64,000 nt of DNA from Georgenia ruanii (GTDB lineage Bacteria > Actinomycetota > Actinomycetes > Actinomycetales > Actinomycetaceae). Shown here piece by piece: positions 17,749-26,419 of the stretch (within the stretch, counting starts at the first letter, position 1; each line of letters starts with the position of its first letter). The stretch is from positions 62,001-126,000 of the forward strand of contig NZ_VUKE01000006.1 in assembly GCF_009193175.1 (NCBI RefSeq). Reading direction: 5' to 3'. The notes below the pieces were generated by a model, which worked only from the letters and a program-made list of their open reading frames with translations, was not told the origin of the DNA and did no database searches. Both the position numbers and the translations under genes were made by a program.

Positions 17749-18519
17749 GTGAACAGGTACGAGGGACGAGTCGTCCTCCTCATCGGCGCCGGCTCTGGCA
17801 TGGGGCGCGCGGCAGCGTTGCGAATCGGTTCGGAGGGCGGCCACGTGTGGGTGGCCGACCGCAACCAGGAGAGCGCCGAGGCGGTGGTCGAGGAGATCAT
17901 CGCCGCCGGCGGCACGGCGGTCGGCGTCGGTGTGGACGCGACCGACGTCGACGCCCTCAAGGCCCTCTTCGGCCGGATCGACGCCGAGCACGGCGTCCTG
18001 CACGCCGTGCACTATCAGGTGGGTATCCCGGCGGCCGCGGGCCTGGAGGTCGGCGAGGCCGACTGGCAGCTCGCGATGGACGTCAACATGAAGTCCGCCT
18101 TCTACTCCGCGACGCTCGGCTTCGACCTGCTGGAGAAGGCCCGCGGCAAGGGAAGCGTCACGCTCACCAGTACCGCGGCGGCGATCATCGGCTCGGGCCG
18201 ATCGCCGCTCTACTCGATGACGAAGGGGGCCCTGCTGCCGCTGGCCCGCTCGCTCGCCGTGATCGGTGGGAAGCGCGGCATCCGGGTCAACGTGGTCGCC
18301 CCGGGCATGGTCGAGACTCCGATGCTCAGCTCCTTCTTCCCCGGGGCGGAGGGCAAGGACACCTCCGAGCTGATGAAGGGCTTCCGTGACACGGTGCCGC
18401 TCGGCCGGGGCGCGCAGGCACGTGAGATCGGCGATGTCATCGCCTTCCTCAACAGCGATGACGCCAGCTACGTCACCGGTGTCACCATCCCGGTCGACGG
18501 CGGCGCCACGATCGTCTGA
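17749..18519 (+). CDS. Short-chain dehydrogenase/reductase (SDR)
   Basis: A 256-residue classical SDR. GAGSGMGRAAA (residues ~13-23) binds the cofactor and YSMTKGALL holds the catalytic Tyr-Lys. The usual NNAG segment is replaced by HYQVGIPA, which is unusual and may alter stability or substrate fit. VNVVAPGMVETPML and a GGATIV end are normal. GTG 17749 has only a weak ribosome-binding site (GGAATGGAC). It ends the dctP2-ALDH unit; operator copy 6 follows within 70 bases. Confidence 0.88.
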   Translation: MNRYEGRVVLLIGAGSGMGRAAALRIGSEGGHVWVADRNQESAEAVVEEIIAAGGTAVGVGVDATDVDALKALFGRIDAEHGVLHAVHYQVGIPAAAGLEVGEADWQLAMDVNMKSAFYSATLGFDLLEKARGKGSVTLTSTAAAIIGSGRSPLYSMTKGALLPLARSLAVIGGKRGIRVNVVAPGMVETPMLSSFFPGAEGKDTSELMKGFRDTVPLGRGAQAREIGDVIAFLNSDDASYVTGVTIPVDGGATIV

Positions 18520-18575
18520 CGAGGCGTGGCGGTGGCGCCAGGCCGGCCTCGGCGCGCGTCACACACGCCAGCCCC

Positions 18576-18604
18576 TTGACGATTTCCTCATGAGGAATTA
18601 GTGT
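18576..18604 (+). promoter_or_regulatory. Promoter with operator copy 6 for the P450 operon
   Basis: TTTCCTCATGAGGAAT at 18583-18598 is nearly the perfect palindrome. TTGACG (18576-18581) and TAGTGT (18599-18604) flank it with 17-base spacing. It drives the longest operon in the window, starting 44 bases downstream. Confidence 0.85.
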
Positions 18605-18642
18605 GATCGCACGCACATCGTCTAGCCTCGAAGGGGGATGTC

Positions 18643-19140
18643 GTGCTCAGCAGTGACGCCGAGGTCACCGGTCGGCTCCAGCGTGTCGTCGACGAGCTGG
18701 AGATCCGACGGGCGATCACCGACTACGCCGCCCTGGTCGACGCCCGGCAGTGGGAGAGGCTGCGCGCGGTGCTGGCCGACGACGTGCGAGTGGACTACCA
18801 CAACGGCCGGAGCCAGGTCCACGGCGCGCAGGCCGTCGTCGACTACATCGTCGCCAACACCGCTCACCTGGCCTGGCAGCACCACAATGTCTCGCCGTAC
18901 GGCATCGACATCGACGGAGATCGGGCATCCGCCCAGGCGTACCTGGTCTCGCACCAGGTGATCGCGGACGAGCCGGGCACCGTGCTGATGATGGCCGCCA
19001 CCTACGACCTCGAGATGGCTCGCGGGCCCAAGGGCTGGCAGATAGCCCACATGGTCCACCGGATCATGGTCGCCAACTACCTCCCGATCACCACGTCGCC
19101 GCCCGGCGGCGCCCATGTGCCCCCGGCCGTCCGGCACTGA
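18643..19140 (+). CDS. SnoaL-like / NTF2-fold protein
   Basis: A 165-residue protein of the SnoaL-like domain type. IRRAITDYAALVDARQWERLRAVLADDVRVDYHNG is the typical opening of these cone-shaped proteins, which include ketosteroid isomerases, scytalone dehydratase and polyketide cyclases. ATG is absent; GTG 18643 with AAGGGGGA just upstream is used. First gene of the P450 operon, so it may catalyse a non-oxidative isomerisation, dehydration or hydrolysis step on the pathway substrate; this is inference. Confidence 0.8.
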   Translation: MLSSDAEVTGRLQRVVDELEIRRAITDYAALVDARQWERLRAVLADDVRVDYHNGRSQVHGAQAVVDYIVANTAHLAWQHHNVSPYGIDIDGDRASAQAYLVSHQVIADEPGTVLMMAATYDLEMARGPKGWQIAHMVHRIMVANYLPITTSPPGGAHVPPAVRH

Positions 19141-19176
19141 AGCACCCGCCCACACCTCGAGAGACCAGGAACGAAC

Positions 19177-20433
19177 ATGAAATCCCAGACCGAGACCCTC
19201 AGCCCCCAGGACGCCCAGGAGGCGGCCGACCGCCTCGAGCGGGCCAAGGCCGCCGGCTGTCCGGTGGTGCACTTCGACTACACCACGCCCAAGCCCGCCC
19301 TGAGCTACTTCGAGGAGTTCGACAAGCTGCGCCATGAGGCGCCCACGGCGTACTCCACCTACGGGCCCGGCTTCTGGATGCTGCTGACCTCCGACCTGGT
19401 CCGCGAGGCGTACCAGACCCCGGAGGTGTTCAGCAGCAGCGCGACCATCCCGACCGTCCCGCACCCGGACTGGACGTGGATCCCGACCATGATCGACCCG
19501 CCGCTGCACGGCGAGTACCGCCGGATGATCAACATGGCCTTCTCGCCGCGTTTCGTCCGGGAGCTCGAGCCGACGATCCGCCAGGACTGCGTCGACACGA
19601 TCGAGAGCTTCCTCGCCAAGGGGGAGTGCGACTTCCTGGACGACTTCGCGAAGGTGTTCCCCACGAAGGTGTTCCTCCGCATCCTCGGCCTGCCCCAGGA
19701 GCACACCGACATGTTCATGGGGTGGGTCGAGACGATCTTCGAGGGCCTGGGCCACTTCGGGGAGGGGGCCGAGCGTCAGCTCAACGCCCAGCGCGAGATC
19801 CGCAACTACTTCGCCGGGGTGCTCGCGGACCGCCGGGAGAACCCCCCGGCGAACCCGGAGGACGACTTCTTCTCCATCATCGCCAGCGCCCAGATCAACG
19901 ACCGGCCGATCACCGACGAGGAGTTCCTCAACATCGCCGAGGTCTTGCTGCTCGCCGGGCTGGACACGGTGAAGAGCCAGCTCAGCTACATCTTCTACTG
20001 GCTCGCGACCACCCCGCGCGACCGCGAGTGGATCGTGCGCGAGCCGGAGATCATCCCCAACGCGGTCGAGGAGTTCCTCCGCGCGCACAACATCGTGATG
20101 ACCGCCCGCCAGGTCGCCCAGGACACCGATTTCCACGGCTGCCCGATGAAGAAGGGCGACATGGTGATGGTGGCCAACCCGTCCGCATCGCGCGACGAGG
20201 CCGAGTACGAGAACCCCACCGAGATCCAGCTGGACCGCAAGGTCAACAAGCACTACTCGTTCGCCGGTGGCCCCCACCGCTGCGCGGGTGCCCACCTGGC
20301 CCGCCTCGAGCTCCAGATCGTGCTCGAGGAGTGGCACAGGCGGATCCCGGAGTATCGCGTGACCAACACCGAAGGCCTCATCGAGAGCGGCCCGCAGGTC
20401 GGCATCGAGAAGCTCCAGCTCGCCTGGGGCTGA
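19177..20433 (+). CDS. Cytochrome P450
   Basis: A 418-residue soluble bacterial P450. The heme loop is FAGGPHRCAGAHLARLE with Cys369 as the iron ligand. The I-helix reads LLLAGLDTVKSQ, keeping the acid-alcohol pair Asp-Thr but with Val instead of the second Thr. EEFLRAHN corresponds to the ExxR helix region. It is followed at once by a [3Fe-4S] ferredoxin, and the operon ends with a ferredoxin reductase, so the complete three-component monooxygenase is encoded together. Its job is probably hydroxylation that opens degradation of the imported compound. Confidence 0.95.
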   Translation: MKSQTETLSPQDAQEAADRLERAKAAGCPVVHFDYTTPKPALSYFEEFDKLRHEAPTAYSTYGPGFWMLLTSDLVREAYQTPEVFSSSATIPTVPHPDWTWIPTMIDPPLHGEYRRMINMAFSPRFVRELEPTIRQDCVDTIESFLAKGECDFLDDFAKVFPTKVFLRILGLPQEHTDMFMGWVETIFEGLGHFGEGAERQLNAQREIRNYFAGVLADRRENPPANPEDDFFSIIASAQINDRPITDEEFLNIAEVLLLAGLDTVKSQLSYIFYWLATTPRDREWIVREPEIIPNAVEEFLRAHNIVMTARQVAQDTDFHGCPMKKGDMVMVANPSASRDEAEYENPTEIQLDRKVNKHYSFAGGPHRCAGAHLARLELQIVLEEWHRRIPEYRVTNTEGLIESGPQVGIEKLQLAWG

Positions 20434-20475
20434 GCAGCGCCGGACCGTGCGAGAGAACGTAGGAGAGCAGGAAGC

Positions 20476-20682
20476 ATGAAGCGCATCAACATCGACATGG
20501 GCAAGTGCAGCGGCCACGGTCGCTGCTACACCCTCGCCCCGCACCTCTTCGAGCCCGACGACGAGGGATTCCCGGTGGTCCGCAACGCGGTGGTCGCCGA
20601 CGACATGGACGGCATCTCCGCGCTGGCGGCCGCCGTCGACAACTGTCCCGAGCGTGCGCTCACCGTGACGGACGAGGCCTGA
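20476..20682 (+). CDS. [3Fe-4S] ferredoxin, P450 redox partner
   Basis: A 68-residue ferredoxin. Cys11, Cys17 and Cys57 (CSGHGRC ... NCPERAL) are the only cluster ligands; the missing fourth Cys is a His in CxxHxxC, the pattern of small [3Fe-4S] ferredoxins paired with actinobacterial P450s. AGGAGAGCAGGA precedes the ATG. It lies between the P450 and an acyl-CoA dehydrogenase in the same operon. Confidence 0.93.
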   Translation: MKRINIDMGKCSGHGRCYTLAPHLFEPDDEGFPVVRNAVVADDMDGISALAAAVDNCPERALTVTDEA

Positions 20683-20685
20683 GAA

Positions 20686-21918
20686 ATGACCGGTGTTGCG
20701 TCTTCGTCGCCTTCCCTCGGGGAGTACCGGGAGCAGGCTCGCGCCTGGCTCGCTGAGCACGCCCCGACCGGAGGCGCCCGACGCGACCCGTACGACGTCT
20801 CGGTGTTCCACCACCTCGATCGGGACGCGGAGCTGGAGGTCCTGCAGCGGCTGCGAGAGTGGCAGCGCGCGAAGTTCGAGGCCGGGTACGCCGCCATCAG
20901 CTGGCCCGCCGAGCTGCACGGGGCGGGGCTGCCCACCGAGTACGCCGACGCGTTCAAGGCCGAGGAGTCCGCAGCGGTCTCGCTGACCCGGCACGAGCTC
21001 TTCTCCGTGACCATCAACCTGATCGCCCCCACCGTGCGGCTCTACGGCTCGGAGGAGCTCAAGGCCGTGCTGCTGCCCGGGCTGCTCGACGGCTCCCTGC
21101 TGGCCTGCCAGCTCTTCTCGGAGCCGGGGGCCGGCTCGGACCTGGCCAACGTCGCCACCCGAGGCGTCCGAGAGGGCGACGAGTGGGTGCTCGACGGGCA
21201 GAAGGTCTGGACCTCCGGCGCGCAGTTCGCCGAGTGGGGGCAGGCCATCGTCCGGACCGAGCCGGGCTCGTCCGGCAACCGTGGCCTGACCACCTTCATG
21301 GTGCCGATGGACACGCCCGGGGTCGAGGTCCGGCAGATCCGTCAGATGTCCGGGGGCACCAGCTTCAACGAGGTCTTCCTCACGGACGTGCGGATCTCCG
21401 ACAGCATGCGGATGGGCGCGGTGGGCGACGGCTGGGCCGTCACCCGCGCGACGCTCGGCTTCGAGCGTGCCAACGCCTCCAACAAGGCTGGCGTCGGGGG
21501 GCAGTTCGACCAGCTGGTCGACCTCGCGCGGCGGACCGGCGCGCTGCAGCACCGGGACGTCCGGCTGCAGCTGGCCGAGGTGCGGATGCGCGAGGTGGCG
21601 GCCGAGGTGTCGCTGCACCGCGAGCAGCGGTCCCGTGACACCGGCCAGCCGCCGGGCGCGTCGGGCTCCATGCGCAAGCTGCAGTGGGTCACCAAGCTCC
21701 AGCTCGTCTCCGAGCTCGCCCGCACCATGCTCGGCGACCGCCTGATCGCCGACCTCGGCGACCCGGGCACCTGGTCCTGGAACGCGCACGTGCTGGGCGC
21801 GCCGGGGTATCGGATCGCCGGCGGCAGCGACCAGATCCAGCGCAACATCGTCGCCGAGCGCCACCTGGGCCTGCCGCCCGAACCGCGTCCGGCCAAGCCA
21901 CGTGGGGAGACCTCATGA
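20686..21918 (+). CDS. Acyl-CoA dehydrogenase
   Basis: A 410-residue flavoprotein of the acyl-CoA dehydrogenase family. The FAD/substrate block is CQLFSEPGAGSDLANVA, then WVLDGQKVWTSGAQFAEWG. The C-terminal helical domain is long and includes YRIAGGSDQIQRNIVAERHLG. It should introduce the alpha,beta double bond into a CoA thioester and pass electrons to ETF; etfB starts at the end of the window. It begins 3 bases after the ferredoxin and overlaps the next SDR by 4 bases. Confidence 0.92.
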   Translation: MTGVASSSPSLGEYREQARAWLAEHAPTGGARRDPYDVSVFHHLDRDAELEVLQRLREWQRAKFEAGYAAISWPAELHGAGLPTEYADAFKAEESAAVSLTRHELFSVTINLIAPTVRLYGSEELKAVLLPGLLDGSLLACQLFSEPGAGSDLANVATRGVREGDEWVLDGQKVWTSGAQFAEWGQAIVRTEPGSSGNRGLTTFMVPMDTPGVEVRQIRQMSGGTSFNEVFLTDVRISDSMRMGAVGDGWAVTRATLGFERANASNKAGVGGQFDQLVDLARRTGALQHRDVRLQLAEVRMREVAAEVSLHREQRSRDTGQPPGASGSMRKLQWVTKLQLVSELARTMLGDRLIADLGDPGTWSWNAHVLGAPGYRIAGGSDQIQRNIVAERHLGLPPEPRPAKPRGETS

Positions 21919-22670
21919 GCATCGCGATCGACCTGGACGGTCGGGTCGTCGTCGTCACTGGCGGCAGCCGCGGCCTCGGCCTGGAGATGTCCCGGGCTTT
22001 TGCCCGGGCCGGAGCCACCGTGATCGTGTCCAGCCGCAAGAAGGAGGCCTGCGAGGAGGTCGCGGCCGAGCTCACCCGCGACACCGGGGTCAGGGCACTG
22101 GGTGTCGGCGCCCACGTCGGGGACTGGGCCAGCTGCGAAAGTCTTGTCGACACGACACTGCGGGAGTTCGGCCGCCTCGACGTGCTGGTCAACAATGCCG
22201 GGATCGCGCCGCTCTACGAGACCCTGGAGTCCGCCACGGAGCAGCTCTTCGACAAGACCCTCGACGTCAACCTCAAGGGCCCGTTCAGGCTGAGCACGCT
22301 CGCCGCCCCCCGCATGGCCGAGGGGGGCTCGATCATCAACGTCAGCTCCATCGCGTCGGTGCGGCCGAAGGCCAGCGACCTGATCTACGCCGCCGCGAAG
22401 TCCGGACTGAACACCCTGACCAAGGGCCTCGCTCAGGCCTACGGACCCCGTGTCCGCTGCAACACGATCATGGCGGGTCCGTTCCTCACGGATATCAGCG
22501 AGGCCTGGTACACCGACGAGTGGCGGGCACGGGCGCAGGGCTTTCCCCTGCAGCGAGCCGGACAGCCCGGAGAGATCGTCGGGACCGCCCTCTACTTCGC
22601 CTCCGACCTCTCCAGCTTCACCACGGGCACGGTGCTGCCCGTGGACGGCGGTCGCTCCGCCATGCCCTGA
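21915..22670 (+). CDS. Short-chain dehydrogenase/reductase (SDR)
   Basis: A 251-residue classical SDR. TGGSRGLGLEMSRAF binds the cofactor, NNAGIAPLYETLE is the structural motif, and INVSSIASVRPKASDLIYAAAKSGL carries Ser, Tyr and Lys of the active site. The C-terminus GTVLPVDGGRSAMP is typical. ATG 21915 overlaps the previous stop. Probable role: oxidation of a hydroxyl in the ring or of a 3-hydroxyacyl-CoA. Confidence 0.92.
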   Translation: MSIAIDLDGRVVVVTGGSRGLGLEMSRAFARAGATVIVSSRKKEACEEVAAELTRDTGVRALGVGAHVGDWASCESLVDTTLREFGRLDVLVNNAGIAPLYETLESATEQLFDKTLDVNLKGPFRLSTLAAPRMAEGGSIINVSSIASVRPKASDLIYAAAKSGLNTLTKGLAQAYGPRVRCNTIMAGPFLTDISEAWYTDEWRARAQGFPLQRAGQPGEIVGTALYFASDLSSFTTGTVLPVDGGRSAMP

Positions 22671-22720
22671 GGCGGCTGACGGAACACGCCTCACGAACTC
22701 ACGACCGACAAGGACTATTG

Positions 22721-24028
22721 ATGACTGCCCACTCCCAGGCGCCACACGTCGCCGCGCGTCGTCCCGTGCCCCGTGTGGGGCCACTGGCCGGGATCCGCGT
22801 GGCCGACTTCTGCTGGATGGGTGTCGGGTCGGTCGCGACCCGGATGCTGGGCGACTTCGGTGCCGAGGTCATCAAGATCGAGAACCGCCGCCGCATCGAC
22901 CGGCCCCGCCTGCTGCCGATCTACAAGGGCGAGGTTCGCAACTACGGCGAGGAGATCGCCGACGCCGACCCGAACCGGGGCGGACTGCACAACAACTACA
23001 GCCGCAACAAGCTCGGCATCACCGTGGACATGAAGACCCGGCGGGGCCGGGAGCTGGTGGACGCGCTGATCGCCGCCAGCAGCGTGGTGACGGAGAACTT
23101 CGCGCCGGGCGTGATGGAGCGTTGGGGGCTGACGTACGAGCGCCTGGACGAGCTCTCGCCCGGGGTCATCTACGGCCGGATGAGCGGCTTCGGCCACTCC
23201 GGGCCGCACGCCCACTTCAAGTCCTACGGGCCGATCGTGCAGGCCGTCAGCGGCCTGTCCTTCATCAGCGGACTTCCCGGACGTGAACCGTCCGGATGGG
23301 GGCTGTCCTACATGGACAACCAGGCCGCCTACTACAACTCCGCCGCCCTGATGATGGCCATCCTGCGGCGTCACAAGACGGGCCAGGGTGCCGAGGTCGA
23401 TGTCTCCGCCACCGAGGTGGGCATCTCGATGATCGGGCCCGACATGCTCGACGTGTCGGTCAACGACGCCGTCACCCGCCGTCCCGACTTCCCGCGGGGC
23501 AACCGACTCGACGACCCACAGGCCGCCCCGCACGGCGTCTACCCCTGCGCCGGCGAGGACCGGTGGGTCGCGATCGCCGTCTTCGACGACGCCGACTGGG
23601 AGCGGTTCGTCCAGGCGATCGGCGAACCCGACTGGGCCCGTGACCCCCGCTTCGCCACCCAGGCGCTGCGCCACCAGCACCAGGACGAGCTGGACGAGCA
23701 CGTCAGCACGTGGACCCGGCATCGCAGCCCCCGCGCGGCGATGGAGCTCCTGCAGGCCGCCGGTGTCGCGGCCGGCGCCGCCCAGAACGCGGAGGACGTC
23801 AACGAGCACGACCCCCAGCTGGCCGCCCGGGGAACCTTCTTCGAGCTGGACCACCCCGTGATCGGGACGGCCCGGTTCGAGGGAAGCCCCATCCGGTTCT
23901 CGCGCACCGTCCAGCACACGTGGCGCTCGGCGCCGTTGCTGGGGGAGGACAACCACTACGTGTTCGGCGAGCTCCTGGGGCTGCCCCAGGAGGAGATCGC
24001 CGAGCTTGAAGCCGAAGGGGTGATCTGA
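22721..24028 (+). CDS. Class III CoA-transferase (CaiB/BaiF), subunit with catalytic Asp
   Basis: A 435-residue family III CoA-transferase. The N-terminal Rossmann part begins LAGIRVADFCWMGVGSVATRMLGDFGAEVIKIEN. SYMDNQAAYYNSAALMMAILRRHKTG places an Asp where the family's catalytic aspartate sits. It is one base upstream of a second, related CoA-transferase, so a heteromeric enzyme is likely. Such enzymes move CoA from a donor thioester to an acid substrate, activating it without ATP. Confidence 0.9.
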   Translation: MTAHSQAPHVAARRPVPRVGPLAGIRVADFCWMGVGSVATRMLGDFGAEVIKIENRRRIDRPRLLPIYKGEVRNYGEEIADADPNRGGLHNNYSRNKLGITVDMKTRRGRELVDALIAASSVVTENFAPGVMERWGLTYERLDELSPGVIYGRMSGFGHSGPHAHFKSYGPIVQAVSGLSFISGLPGREPSGWGLSYMDNQAAYYNSAALMMAILRRHKTGQGAEVDVSATEVGISMIGPDMLDVSVNDAVTRRPDFPRGNRLDDPQAAPHGVYPCAGEDRWVAIAVFDDADWERFVQAIGEPDWARDPRFATQALRHQHQDELDEHVSTWTRHRSPRAAMELLQAAGVAAGAAQNAEDVNEHDPQLAARGTFFELDHPVIGTARFEGSPIRFSRTVQHTWRSAPLLGEDNHYVFGELLGLPQEEIAELEAEGVI

Positions 24029-24029
24029 G

Positions 24030-25241
24030 ATGTGGGAGGGACCCACCGGTGAGCTGACCTACAGCGGGCTGCGCGTGGTGGAGCTGGCCCAGGACCCGCA
24101 GGGGGAGATCGTCGGCAAGCTGCTGGCCGACCAGGGCGCCGACGTCGTGAAGGTCGAGCCGCCCACCGGGGCCCGGGGCCGGCACATCGGGCCTTACGCC
24201 GCCGGTCGCGTCGGCGACCCGGACGCAAGCCTGCACTTCTGGACCTACAACACCGGCAAGCAGAGCGTCGTGCTGGACACCTCCACCAACGAGGGGCGCG
24301 ACCGCCGGGCGGCGCTGATCGCCGACGCCGACGTGCTGATCACCAGCGACGGCCCTCGCCGCCTGGCCGAAGACGGTCTCGACCTCGACGCGCTGGTGGC
24401 CGAGCACCCGCACCTGATCGCCCTCTCCGTCTCACCGTTCGGCCTGACCGGGCCGTGGGCCGACTGGCGCTCGAGCGACCTGGTCGCGCTGGCCGCCGGG
24501 GGGATCCTCATGAGCTGCGGGTACGACGACCACTCGCTCCCCCCGATCCGCCCGGGGGGCAACCAGGGCTTCCAGATCGCCGCCAGCTTCGGCCACAGCG
24601 GCGTGCTGCTCGCCCTCCTGGAGCGCCAGGCCACGGGGCTGGGCCAGGTCGTCGACGTATCGATGCACGATGCGGTCGCGGTCAGCGGCGAGCTCGCCAA
24701 CCCCTACTGGTTCTACCCGAAGGTGCTGTTGTCCCGGCAGACCTGCCGGCACGCCCAACCGTCCCCGACCCAGCCCGCGCTCTTCGAGTGCGCCGACGGC
24801 GTGCAGGTGTACTTCGCGCTCATCCTGAGCGACGCGCGCACGTGGCAGACCCTGGTGGCCTGGCTCGCGACGGTGGGCCTCGACCTGGACCTGGGTGAGG
24901 AGCGTTACCTGTCCCTGGCGTACCGGCAGGAACACTTCTCCCACATCCAGACGATCATGGAGTCGTTCTTCCTGATGCAGGACTCCGCGACGGTCTACCG
25001 CGAGGCCCAGGAACGGGGACTTCCCCTCGGACCCGTGCTCGCCCCGGAGCAGCTGTTGGAGGACGAGCACCTGGCCGCGCGCGGCTTCTTCGTCCCCGTG
25101 GAGCTGCCCGGGGGTGGCGAGGCGCGGTTCCCGGGGTCGCCGTACAAGTTCTCCTACGGCACGGGCCAGCCGGGCCGCCCGCCCCGCCTGGGCGAGCACA
25201 CCGAGCTCCTGCTCGACGTGCTCGACGGAGCCCGGACATGA
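24030..25241 (+). CDS. Class III CoA-transferase (CaiB/BaiF), probable non-catalytic partner subunit
   Basis: A 403-residue family III CoA-transferase directly after its paralogue. YSGLRVVELAQDPQGEIVGKLLADQGADVVKVEPPTG is the family N-terminus. At the place of the catalytic Asp the sequence reads PGGNQGFQIAASFGHSGVLLALLER, with Asn-Gln and no Asp. Known heteromeric family III enzymes exist, and one active plus one degenerate subunit is the simplest reading. Overlaps the thiolase-like gene by 4 bases. Confidence 0.88.
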   Translation: MWEGPTGELTYSGLRVVELAQDPQGEIVGKLLADQGADVVKVEPPTGARGRHIGPYAAGRVGDPDASLHFWTYNTGKQSVVLDTSTNEGRDRRAALIADADVLITSDGPRRLAEDGLDLDALVAEHPHLIALSVSPFGLTGPWADWRSSDLVALAAGGILMSCGYDDHSLPPIRPGGNQGFQIAASFGHSGVLLALLERQATGLGQVVDVSMHDAVAVSGELANPYWFYPKVLLSRQTCRHAQPSPTQPALFECADGVQVYFALILSDARTWQTLVAWLATVGLDLDLGEERYLSLAYRQEHFSHIQTIMESFFLMQDSATVYREAQERGLPLGPVLAPEQLLEDEHLAARGFFVPVELPGGGEARFPGSPYKFSYGTGQPGRPPRLGEHTELLLDVLDGART

Positions 25242-26419
25242 CCGCGACGTGGGTGCCCGACAGCTGCGCGATCGTGGGGATCGGCACCACCGCCTACACC
25301 AAGCAGTCGGGGGTCAGCGTGACCGCGCTGGCCGCCGAGGCGGCGCTGGCCGCGATCGCTGACGCCGGCCTGGAGCCGGGCGACATCGACGGGATGATCC
25401 GCAGCGACTACGACGAGGTGTCGCAGGTGGCCCTCGCCGACGCCCTCGGCATCGACGACCTGGCCTACTGGGGACAGAACGGCCCCGGCGGCTCTGGCCC
25501 CGCCGCCATGGTCGGCCACGCGGTGGCCGCGGTGCAGTCCGGCCAGGCCAGGAACGTGCTGGTCTACCGCGCCCTGAACGGGCGCTCCGGGCGGCGCCTC
25601 GGCAAGGGGGTCAGCGTCCAGGGCGGGGTGGGCGGCAGCTCGTCCTACCTGGAGCTCTTCTCGCCCTACGGCGTGACCTCGCCCGGGCAGTTCTTCGCCA
25701 TGCTCGCGCGCCGGCACATGAGCGAGCACGGCCTCACCGAGGCGGCGCTGGCCGAGATCGCCCTGGTGAGTCGGAAGCGCGCCAACGCCAACCCGGCCGC
25801 GCAGATGTACGAGCGTCCGCTCACCCTGGAGGACTACCACTCGGCCCGGATGATCTCCGACCCTCTGCGGCTCTTCGACTTCTGCCTCGAGACCGATGGA
25901 GCCGCCGCGGTGGTGGTGACCACCGCGGAGCGCGCCCGGGACCTGCCGCAGAAGCCGGCCCTGATCCGCTCGGTGGCCCAGGGCACCGGGCTGCGGGTCG
26001 GCCCCGGACAGATGTACCCGGTGCTGATGGGGGAGTCGCTCAACGACCTGACCTCGCGCCGGACCGCCCAACGGCTGTACGAGCGGGCCGGACTGACGCC
26101 CGCCGACGTCGACGTCGCGCAGATCTACGACTGCTTCACCGTCACCGTCTACCTGCAGCTGGCCGACTACGGCTTCTGCGGGCGCGACGAGGTCTCGGAC
26201 TACATTGAGAACGGTTCCCTCGACCTCGGTGGGCCCATCCCCGTCAACACGGCCGGCGGCCAGCTCTCGGAGGGATACATCCACGGCATGAACCACATCG
26301 TCGAAGGGGTCCGGCAGATCCGCGGCACCTCCACCTCCCAGGTGCCGGGAGCCGAGGTCTCGCTGGTCACCTCCGCCCCCCCGCCGGGCGCGAGCGCCCT
26401 GCTCCTGGTGGCGTCATGA
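25238..26419 (+). CDS. Thiolase-fold lipid-transfer-protein-like enzyme (Ltp type), probable retro-aldolase subunit
   Basis: A 393-residue thiolase-superfamily protein of the SCP-x/Ltp branch. It starts CAIVGIGTTAYTKQSG and ends with NTAGGQLSEGYIHGMNHIVEGVRQIRG. In true thiolases the nucleophilic Cys sits in the block that here reads GPGGSGPAAM, so the Cys is missing. That is expected for Ltp2-like proteins, which with a DUF35 partner cleave 3-hydroxy-acyl-CoAs by retro-aldol reaction in steroid side-chain loss. The next gene, overlapping by 4 bases, is exactly such a DUF35 protein. A C-C lyase function is therefore favoured over a normal thiolase. Confidence 0.88.
   Translation: MTATWVPDSCAIVGIGTTAYTKQSGVSVTALAAEAALAAIADAGLEPGDIDGMIRSDYDEVSQVALADALGIDDLAYWGQNGPGGSGPAAMVGHAVAAVQSGQARNVLVYRALNGRSGRRLGKGVSVQGGVGGSSSYLELFSPYGVTSPGQFFAMLARRHMSEHGLTEAALAEIALVSRKRANANPAAQMYERPLTLEDYHSARMISDPLRLFDFCLETDGAAAVVVTTAERARDLPQKPALIRSVAQGTGLRVGPGQMYPVLMGESLNDLTSRRTAQRLYERAGLTPADVDVAQIYDCFTVTVYLQLADYGFCGRDEVSDYIENGSLDLGGPIPVNTAGGQLSEGYIHGMNHIVEGVRQIRGTSTSQVPGAEVSLVTSAPPPGASALLLVAS

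Noticed and set aside
14764-18012. 1082-residue open frame on the minus strand
   Set aside because: Antisense to dctP2, ALDH and SDR genes that carry family signatures; no recognisable domain in the translation.
18622-21864. 1080-residue open frame on the minus strand
   Set aside because: Antisense to the P450, ferredoxin and dehydrogenase genes; composition typical of the complementary codon frame.
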